The notes under the pieces: generated by a model
What the model was told of the DNA's origin: nothing
The model's database searches: none
The model's input: only the letters and a program-made list of their open reading frames with translations
Translations under genes and position numbers: made by a program
Source of the DNA: Elusimicrobiota bacterium
GTDB taxonomy: Bacteria > Elusimicrobiota > Elusimicrobia > UBA1565 > UBA9628
NCBI GenBank assembly: GCA_028871595.1
Contig: JAGWMT010000229.1
Location: 1-5,422 of the forward strand
Direction: 5' to 3'
DNA: 5,422 nucleotides
In this document: positions 1 to 4,178 of the stretch, piece by piece
Position numbering within the stretch: the stretch's first letter is position 1
Layout: each line of letters starts with the position of its first letter

Positions 1-223
1 GGTTCGGGGTGCCGCGACCGCAGTCTTCCGCGTCGTCGCTCGCGTTCGGAAAAGCGAACTGAGGGTGATTCTCGACCCAGGCTCGGGGGAGCCTGCCGCA
101 AGGCATCAGCGCGTTCTGCGCGGCGATTTGTCTCGGCGTTCCGGAAACGGCGGCGGTCTGCGAGAAGGCGGGAAGACAGAACACGAGAGGCGCGAGAAGG
201 GACAGTGAAGGCATCAGTTTCAT
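1..223 (-). CDS. Secreted protein, N-terminal part (runs off the left edge)
   Basis: This is the first 74 codons of a minus-strand gene that continues beyond the window. The start is ATG at 223-221, preceded by CCTGGAG (237-231) with a 7-base spacer. Residues 1-21 form a Sec-type signal peptide: Lys2, a hydrophobic core rich in Leu, Val and Phe, then Ala-Phe-Ser before Gln22, a plausible signal peptidase I site. The visible mature part has Pro41-Cys42 and a second Cys at 68 followed by Gly-Arg. A sigma-54-type promoter lies upstream. The same ribosome-binding site, spacing, Gln after the predicted cleavage site and Pro-Cys at 41-42 occur in the secreted protein encoded at 3254-4171, so the two are probably distant paralogues. 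No known family is recognised. It is presumably exported to the periplasm or cell surface; its function is unknown. Confidence 0.75.
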   Translation of the reverse strand, partial: MKLMPSLSLLAPLVFCLPAFSQTAAVSGTPRQIAAQNALMPCGRLPRAWVENHPQFAFPNASDDAEDCGRGTPN

Positions 224-230
224 TTTAAAT

Positions 231-237
231 CTCCAGG
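231..237 (-). promoter_or_regulatory. Ribosome-binding site, CCTGGAG
   Basis: CCTGGAG lies 7 bases before the ATG at 223 and fixes the start of the left secreted-protein gene. The identical heptamer with the identical spacing precedes the gene at 3254. Confidence 0.8.
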
Positions 238-264
238 ATTCGTGGTATGACCGACACCAGTCGA

Positions 265-282
265 GGAGCAATTTTTATGCCG
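265..282 (-). promoter_or_regulatory. Sigma-54-type (-24/-12) promoter of the left secreted-protein gene
   Basis: The minus strand reads CGGCATAAAAATTGCTCC. The -24 GG (281-280) and -12 GC (269-268) have the canonical spacing of the consensus TGGCACG-N4-TTGC. It departs from that consensus at the first T (C here), at C6 (T here) and at G7 (A here). Transcription would start near 256, giving a leader of about 34 bases before the ATG at 223. It matches the element at 3180-3197 at 16 of 18 positions, which strongly supports both. The 3-base loop dyad CGGTC-CGC-GACCG (298-310) lies just upstream and could be an operator or a weak terminator for the preceding gene. Confidence 0.8.
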
Positions 283-297
283 TTTCAAAATCCGCGG

Positions 298-310
298 CGG
301 TCCGCGACCG
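298..310 (-). terminator. Possible weak terminator or operator dyad after the receiver gene
   Basis: The perfect dyad CGGTC-CGC-GACCG lies 15 bases past the TAA of the receiver fragment (stop at 327-325). On the minus strand a short T-run (TTTT, 290-287) follows it about 7 bases later. The stem is only 5 bp and the T-run is short and displaced. It may end the regulatory operon before the next promoter, or be a protein-binding site upstream of the sigma-54 promoter. Confidence 0.3.
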
Positions 311-324
311 GGCGATGACGGGGG

Positions 325-561
325 TTAGGCCTGAAGCAAGGCGCGCAGGCGCGCGATGAGGGAGGCGGCGGAGAAAGGTTTTGAGAGGTAGTCGTCGGCG
401 CCGGAACCAAGGGCCAGCGCGCGGTCGGCCGCCTGCGCGCGACCGCTGGCCATCAACACGAGTACGCCGCTGGCGCGCAGCGGCGCCAGCAACGAGAGTC
501 CGTCGGCGTCCGGAAGGTCCCAGTCCAGAACGGCGGCGTCGAAGTCGCCGGCCGCAAGCAA
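325..561 (-). CDS. Truncated response-regulator receiver domain
   Basis: The 78-residue product matches the second two thirds of a CheY-like receiver. It has the phospho-acceptor strand (AAVLDWDLPDADG, Asp13), the Ser of the switch position (Ser39 in LVLMASG) and the late GADDYLSKPF block (Lys61). The first beta strand and the conserved acidic pair, about 40 residues, are absent. The homology begins inside helix alpha2, immediately after the stop codon of the sigma-54-like gene, and no frame upstream encodes the missing part. The start used here is TTG (561-559), 2 bases past the preceding stop and without a clear ribosome-binding site. Homology may extend slightly upstream in the same frame (GPAALK, up to about 581), which would fit a -1 frameshift from, or an indel in, the sigma-54-like gene. 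Without the acidic pair that binds Mg2+ it is unlikely to be phosphorylated normally. It could be a decay product, a C-terminal domain of the sigma factor, or a binding decoy. Confidence 0.65.
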   Translation of the reverse strand: MLAAGDFDAAVLDWDLPDADGLSLLAPLRASGVLVLMASGRAQAADRALALGSGADDYLSKPFSAASLIARLRALLQA

Positions 562-563
562 TT

Positions 564-1604
564 TCAGTGCCGCCGGCCCCGGCGGCCCAATCCGAGGTCG
601 TGGCGATATTGCGCGATCGAACGGCGCGACAGGCGCGTGCCGGTCTCTCTCTCGAGCGCGCCGGCAAGCGCTTCGTCCGAGGCTCCGGGCATGGTCGTGG
701 CCAGATCATTCAGGCGGTCCCTGAGAAGGGTCTTCGAACTGGGAACGAAAACGCGCAACGGAGCCTCGATGCCCCAAGGTAATTGGACGGATTTGTTCGC
801 GATCAGGCGGTTGAGCGTGCTGGGAGAAGCGTCCACGCGATCGGCCAACTCGCGCTGCGTCAGCGCGCGTCGGCGTCCCGGGTCTCCCGTCCGAAGGTAG
901 TCGGCCTGAGCGCGGACGGCTTCTTCGAGCGTCCGGTACAGCGTCGTCTTCCGGCGGTCCAGGAACTCGAGGCGGCGAAGAAGGCGCTCGATGCGCGCGG
1001 ACTCCCGCGGCGTTAGCCCGTCTTTCAGCAGAGCGTAGCGATCGGCATGGACGCGGTAGCGGCCCTTCCAGATCGGCCTGTTGAAGAACGCCAGCGCGGG
1101 CTCTCCGTTCACGATCTCCACGCCCGCCACGGCGCTGAAGACGCGCGGCGCGGGGTTCTCCGACGGCGCCGCCGAAAATTCCTCCTGTATGTACAGGCGG
1201 TCGACGAAATCTCGCAGGAGCTTGGCCTCGGCGGGAGAAATTCCGCTGGCGCGGGCGCGCGCGGTGTCGGTCATCGCGGAGTCCCGCAAGAAGCACTCCT
1301 CGAAGCGATCTTGGCCGATGCCTTCGATGAGCTTCACCGGGGCGCTTCCGGAATCGAGCGCTTCCGGAAGCCCGTCGCTCGACGTGCGCAGGCCCCACCC
1401 TCCGAACCGGCGGGAGGCGAATCGCGCCCCCTCGAACGCCTCGACGGAGACCGCACCGGAGGTCAGCAGACGCTCGAATATCGGGTCGCGTTCCAGGGCG
1501 AGTACCTGCGAGGAGAACTCCTCTTCCGACAGCGTGAGCAGGTTCGCCAGCTTCAGCTGGCCGTGCACCGAGCCCCGCGCCCGGAACGACGCCCGGGACC
1601 CCAT
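564..1604 (-). CDS. Divergent, shortened sigma-54 (RpoN-like) factor
   Basis: The 346-residue product, against roughly 430-500 for typical RpoN, is read as an alternative sigma factor that directs RNA polymerase to -24/-12 promoters. Residues about 15-47 (LKLANLLTLSEEEFSSQVLA, then RDPIFERLL) align with activator-contacting region I. Residues about 165-245 resemble the core-binding region, ending in LDRRKTTLYRTLEEAVRAQ. The helix-turn-helix lies at about 248-270 (LTQRELADRVDASPSTLNRL). The RpoN box is SRRSIAQYR at 326-334, against the canonical ARRTVAKYR. Region I is short, acidic region II is reduced, and the segment after the HTH reads GIEAPLRVF where RpoN usually has GIFELKYFF. The ATG at 1604 lies 3 bases past the preceding stop and has a poor ribosome-binding site, so translational coupling is likely. 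A GTG at 1568 (codon 13) is an alternative start. It is probably a specialised paralogue working with the adjacent activator; the genome's housekeeping RpoN is not in this window. Confidence 0.85.
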   Translation of the reverse strand: MGSRASFRARGSVHGQLKLANLLTLSEEEFSSQVLALERDPIFERLLTSGAVSVEAFEGARFASRRFGGWGLRTSSDGLPEALDSGSAPVKLIEGIGQDRFEECFLRDSAMTDTARARASGISPAEAKLLRDFVDRLYIQEEFSAAPSENPAPRVFSAVAGVEIVNGEPALAFFNRPIWKGRYRVHADRYALLKDGLTPRESARIERLLRRLEFLDRRKTTLYRTLEEAVRAQADYLRTGDPGRRRALTQRELADRVDASPSTLNRLIANKSVQLPWGIEAPLRVFVPSSKTLLRDRLNDLATTMPGASDEALAGALERETGTRLSRRSIAQYRHDLGLGRRGRRH

Positions 1605-1607
1605 CGG

Positions 1608-1805
1608 TCAGAGTCCGCGCGCGCGGCGGTACGCGTCGATGGCGTCGACGAGGCTGCGGGCTTGCGCGGTCATCATCGTCAGCAGTTCCCCGGCCTCGGC
1701 GTCCGTGGCGTTTTTCAGCATCGCCGCCGCGGAGCGCAGGCCGGAGCCCTTGGAGTTGACGTCGTGGACGAGTTTCTCCGCCGGGGTGGGTTTCTCGGGA
1801 CTCAT
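1608..1805 (-). CDS. Small DHp-like (histidine phosphotransfer?) protein
   Basis: This 65-residue protein is predicted to be almost entirely helical. LVHDVNSKGSGLRSAAAMLK (12-31) resembles the H-box of histidine-kinase DHp domains, a His followed by an acidic residue and then an amphipathic helix. The rest (about 36-62) would form the second helix of the hairpin. There is no ATP-binding domain, sensor or membrane segment. As an isolated DHp hairpin it could dimerise into a four-helix bundle and act as a phosphotransferase in the manner of Spo0B or ChpT, or as a phosphatase or binding partner of a receiver. Position +4 after His14 is Ser rather than the Thr or Asn of the usual phosphatase motif. 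Its ATG overlaps the TGA of the activator gene (ATGA, 1805-1802), so the two are probably made in fixed ratio. The DHp assignment rests on pattern resemblance; an unrelated helical hairpin remains possible. Confidence 0.6.
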   Translation of the reverse strand: MSPEKPTPAEKLVHDVNSKGSGLRSAAAMLKNATDAEAGELLTMMTAQARSLVDAIDAYRRARGL

Positions 1806-3133
1806 CGCCCGTTCCTTTCCAGTGACGCGTAGAGCAGGCGCGTGGAGATGTTCAGGTCCTTGAGCACCTTCGTCTTCATGCCGGAGTTCTCGATCAGGCT
1901 GCGCGCGACGGCCTCGTCAATGAATAGCTCGACCGCGGCGTCCAGGCCCTGCTCCTTGGCCAAGCGGTACTGTTCGCCGGTCAGGAACTCGACGCCGGCT
2001 ATCCCCGCGCGCGCGGTCTGCAGCAGTCGGTCCAACGCCTCGCGGCCGACGCGGCCTTCGTGGCCGGCGGAGAGCAGTTCGACGAACTTCTTGAGCTCGC
2101 GGACATTCCCGGGCCACGCGTACTCGAGCAGGCGCGCCTTTGCCTCGGCCGTGAAGCCGAGCTTGCGGCCGCCGTGCGTGAAGTGGGCGATCAACGGGAG
2201 CACGTCGTCCTTGCGTCGGGACAGCGGCTTGAGCTCGATGGTGAGGCCGTGGATGCGCTGAAAGAAGTCGAAGCGCATGCGTCCCGCCTTGATCAGCGAC
2301 TGCAAATCCTCCAAGGTCGCACTGACGATGCGGAAGCGGGAGGTCTCGGGGCGGTCGGAGCCGAGGGGATAGAACTGCCGCTCCTCGATGGCCTTGAGTA
2401 GCTTCGTCTGCATGTTGAGGCTCATAGCGCCGATCTCGTCCAGGAAAAGCGTCCCCTTGTCGGCGAGGAGCAGCTTGCCCTTGCGGCTGTCGCCGGCGCC
2501 AGTGAAAGCGCCCTTGCGATAGCCGAACAACTCAGCTTCGAGTAGATCCTCCGTGTAGGCCGAACAGTTGATCGCGACGAACTCTCCGGTCCGCCGGGAG
2601 CGGTCGTGGATCAGCTTGGCCAGACGGGTTTTTCCTGTCCCGGACGGTCCTAATATGAGGATCGGAAGTTCGGACGCCGCGTACTTCATCGCCTCCCGGA
2701 TCGAACGCTGCGATTCTTCGTCGTGGGTGACGAAACGCGCGGCGAACAGGCGGTCGTCCTGAGACAACTCGCGCCGCTCGCGGAATCTCGCCAGCACCGA
2801 GCCCACGTTTAGCTCCTCGTTGCCTTTGGAGTAGAAGTCGTCGCACCCCAGTTCGTAGGCGCGCTCGACGAACTTCTCGGAGTCGTGCCCGGACATCACG
2901 ACGGAATACGCTCCTTGGGCAGCGGCCAGGGGGATCAGGTCCAGCCCCGAGCAATCGTCCCCTTCTCCGAGGGACAGATCGATGAAGCACAGGTCGGGCT
3001 TGGTGGCGGCCAGTTTCTTGCGCGCCCGCGCGGCGTCCTCCGCGAATTCGACGTCGTGCCCGGCCAACTGCGCGGCCATGATCTTGCGGGCGAGGGGGTC
3101 GTCATCGACGACGAGGATCGTGTGTTGGTCCAT
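1802..3133 (-). CDS. Sigma-54-dependent response regulator (NtrC-type bEBP)
   Basis: The 443-residue product is an AAA+ ATPase that remodels sigma-54 holoenzyme to open promoters. An N-terminal receiver (about 1-121) has the acidic Asp10-12, phospho-acceptor Asp52, Ser81 and Lys103. The AAA+ domain (about 130-355) has Walker A GPSGTGKT (162-169), an intact GAFTGA sigma-54-contact loop (208-213), Walker B GTLFLDE (227-233), the arginine region RFDFFQR (287-293) and WPGNVREL (340-347). The C-terminus (about 400-443) is a Fis-type helix-turn-helix (KTKVLKDLNISTRLLYASL). The receiver is atypical: it has a roughly 3-residue insertion after Asp52 (SLGEGDDCSG) and Lys103-Gly instead of Lys-Pro. Sensor I reads ATLEDL rather than the usual ATN-x-DL. 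It is the first gene of the regulatory cluster, with a sigma-70 promoter that yields a nearly leaderless transcript. The likely partner is the sigma-54-like factor two genes downstream; the cognate kinase is not in view. Confidence 0.95.
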   Translation of the reverse strand: MDQHTILVVDDDPLARKIMAAQLAGHDVEFAEDAARARKKLAATKPDLCFIDLSLGEGDDCSGLDLIPLAAAQGAYSVVMSGHDSEKFVERAYELGCDDFYSKGNEELNVGSVLARFRERRELSQDDRLFAARFVTHDEESQRSIREAMKYAASELPILILGPSGTGKTRLAKLIHDRSRRTGEFVAINCSAYTEDLLEAELFGYRKGAFTGAGDSRKGKLLLADKGTLFLDEIGAMSLNMQTKLLKAIEERQFYPLGSDRPETSRFRIVSATLEDLQSLIKAGRMRFDFFQRIHGLTIELKPLSRRKDDVLPLIAHFTHGGRKLGFTAEAKARLLEYAWPGNVRELKKFVELLSAGHEGRVGREALDRLLQTARAGIAGVEFLTGEQYRLAKEQGLDAAVELFIDEAVARSLIENSGMKTKVLKDLNISTRLLYASLERNGR

Positions 3134-3142
3134 GCGATTTTC

Positions 3143-3171
3143 ATTATAACCAATAAATTCTCGATTGAGAA
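3143..3171 (-). promoter_or_regulatory. Sigma-70-type promoter of the regulatory cluster
   Basis: On the minus strand TTCTCA (3171-3166) and a perfect TATAAT (3148-3143) are separated by 17 bases. Only 9 bases separate the -10 box from the ATG at 3133, so transcription should begin within about 3 bases of the start codon. No ribosome-binding site precedes the ATG, which agrees with a leaderless mRNA. Confidence 0.75.
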
Positions 3172-3172
3172 T
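3157..3172. promoter_or_regulatory. Operator-like palindrome in the divergent promoter region
   Basis: ATTCTC-GATT-GAGAAT is a perfect 6-bp inverted repeat with a 4-base spacer. It covers the -35 box and spacer of the minus-strand sigma-70 promoter and ends 8 bases before the -24 element of the plus-strand sigma-54 promoter. The octamer CTCGATTG also occurs twice in direct orientation, at 3160-3167 and 3174-3181, 14 bases apart, the second copy running into the -24 element. A protein bound here could repress the activator gene and affect the divergent promoter. Which protein binds is unknown; the bEBP is the obvious candidate. Confidence 0.5.
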
Positions 3173-3179
3173 GCTCGAT

Positions 3180-3197
3180 TGGCATTAAAATTGCTCC
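3180..3197 (+). promoter_or_regulatory. Sigma-54-type (-24/-12) promoter of the right secreted-protein operon
   Basis: TGGCATTAAAATTGCTCC has GG at 3181-3182 and GC at 3193-3194 in the exact spacing of TGGCACG-N4-TTGC. It departs from that consensus only at C6 and G7, where both bases are T. Transcription would start near 3206. The left-flank element (265-282, minus strand) shares 16 of its 18 bases, including the AAAATTGCTCC tail, so both are probably read by the same sigma factor. Confidence 0.85.
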
Positions 3198-3206
3198 CGC
3201 CATGGA

Positions 3207-3231
3207 GCGGGCGCCTTCGGGGCGATCCCGC
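3207..3231 (+). other. Stem-loop at the predicted 5' end of the mRNA
   Basis: GCGGG-CGCC (3207-3215) pairs with GGCG (3221-3224) and CCCGC (3227-3231) across a TTCGG loop. This gives a 9-bp stem with a 2-base AT bulge. It begins within about a base of the transcription start predicted from the -12 element, so the transcript would carry a 5'-terminal hairpin, a known arrangement for protecting mRNA. The ribosome-binding site at 3240-3246 lies outside it. There is no T-run, so it is not a terminator. Confidence 0.5.
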
Positions 3232-3239
3232 AGACAGGA

Positions 3240-3246
3240 CCTGGAG
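3240..3246 (+). promoter_or_regulatory. Ribosome-binding site, CCTGGAG(G)
   Basis: CCTGGAG, extended to GGAGG through 3247, lies 7 bases before the ATG at 3254. It selects this ATG among the six in-frame ATGs that follow closely. It is identical in sequence and spacing to the site before the left secreted-protein gene. Confidence 0.85.
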
Positions 3247-3253
3247 GTGTGAG

Positions 3254-4171
3254 ATGAGGATGATGATGATGATGGCCATTTTGACGACGGTAGCGGCGCT
3301 TTCCGCGCCGGCACGTGCGCAGGTGGGCGCGGCGCCTTCGGTGACGCGCGCGCAGTTCGGAACGTCCGTCCTGCCGTGCGTCGAGAAACCGATGCCGGAG
3401 CCCGAACTGGGCGTGGGGCGTCCGCCGTTCGACGCTGGATGCGAACGCGTGCCGAGCGACCCGCCGGCCGTTAAGCCGGACCCGGTCCCGTGCTTGGACG
3501 GCGGTTGCGGCGATTCGTCGCGGCGCCAGCCGCGGCCGAATCCATGCTGGTGGGACGACTGCCGCAACGGTGGCGGCCTCGCCCGCCGCTATGGGATCGA
3601 AAAGGAGACTCTAAACGAAGGGAAATCCGCGGCAAAGCAGGAAGTCCTGAACTCCTTGTTTGATAACATGTCGGTAAAGGCGTCCAACGAAGGCGCGGTG
3701 TACGCGGGACGTTCCGCGGCGGCCCCGATCGCGGCGGCGGCGTCCTTCTCGGCTGATTCCGGCGCGTCGGCGCGCCGCGTCGTCGGTTTCGTCCCGGCTC
3801 CGGAGATGTCGGCGGAGACGTCCCGCCGGGGCCCTTCATGGGGGCTTTTCGGCGCGGGGATGCTCGCGCTGAGTGGTTTACTCCTGAGCCGCGGCAAGGG
3901 GCCGCGGGTGGTTCTGGCGAGCGGTTCAGGGGATGAGCATACGGATCCGAATTCCGCGCGGAACAATCCGCAGCATGATGGAGATGTCGAGAGAGGCTGG
4001 AAAGATGATCAGGCACGTCGACGCGACGCGGAAACCGTGAGAAACAGCTCAGGCACCGTCACGAACGGCGATAATTATACCGGCGGCAACAGCCTTCCGC
4101 CCAGCAACAACGGCGGCGGCGCGGCGCGGCCGCCGCGCTGGACGCCGCCCATGAGGCCGGTGGGCCGTTGA
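3254..4171 (+). CDS. Cys-containing secreted or type I membrane protein, unknown family
   Basis: The 305-residue product starts with a signal peptide (1-22, ending Ala-Arg-Ala before Gln23). A Pro-rich segment (about 40-103) holds six Cys at 42, 63, 80, 85, 98 and 103, including two Pro-Cys-x4-Cys units (PCLDGGC, PCWWDDC), and suggests disulfides in an extracytoplasmic domain. A basic and then Ala/Ser-rich linker follows. Residues about 196-211 (WGLFGAGMLALSGLLL) form one short hydrophobic helix followed by Ser-Arg-Gly-Lys-Gly-Pro-Arg, so the roughly 90-residue C-terminal tail would face the cytoplasm. That tail is polar, rich in Asn, Gly and Asp, with a Pro/Arg end. The start is fixed by the GGAGG site and the signal peptide, although the frame is open further upstream. 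The gene begins ATG AGG and then five consecutive ATG codons. It is driven by the sigma-54-type promoter at 3180-3197 and followed 7 bases later by the CPBP protease. No known family is recognised. Confidence 0.85.
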   Translation: MRMMMMMAILTTVAALSAPARAQVGAAPSVTRAQFGTSVLPCVEKPMPEPELGVGRPPFDAGCERVPSDPPAVKPDPVPCLDGGCGDSSRRQPRPNPCWWDDCRNGGGLARRYGIEKETLNEGKSAAKQEVLNSLFDNMSVKASNEGAVYAGRSAAAPIAAAASFSADSGASARRVVGFVPAPEMSAETSRRGPSWGLFGAGMLALSGLLLSRGKGPRVVLASGSGDEHTDPNSARNNPQHDGDVERGWKDDQARRRDAETVRNSSGTVTNGDNYTGGNSLPPSNNGGGAARPPRWTPPMRPVGR

Positions 4172-4178
4172 GGATCCG

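Noticed and set aside
275..709. 144-codon minus-strand frame overlapping the receiver fragment and the sigma factor end
   Set aside because: It is Arg/Pro/Ala-rich with no recognisable domain and overlaps frames that carry the RpoN box and receiver motifs. It also does not supply the missing receiver N-terminus.
1566..1604. GTG at 1568 as the true start of the sigma-54-like factor
   Set aside because: It is possible, since region I homology begins just after it, but ATG at 1604 gives tight coupling to the preceding stop. It is kept only as an alternative.
1047..1863. Long plus-strand open frames opposite the sigma-54-like and small helical genes
   Set aside because: They are antisense to genes with clear domain motifs, show only Arg/Ala/Ser-rich composition typical of GC-rich shadow frames, and have no ribosome-binding site or recognisable domain.
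3202..3252. 16-codon upstream ORF ending one base before the secreted-protein start
   Set aside because: Its ATG lies before the transcription start predicted from the sigma-54 element (about 3206) and has no ribosome-binding site. It would only matter if transcription begins further upstream.
2885..3253. Upstream extension of the right secreted-protein frame, which is open from 2885
   Set aside because: It would read antisense through the activator gene and across both promoters. The ATG at 3254 has GGAGG and begins a proper signal peptide.
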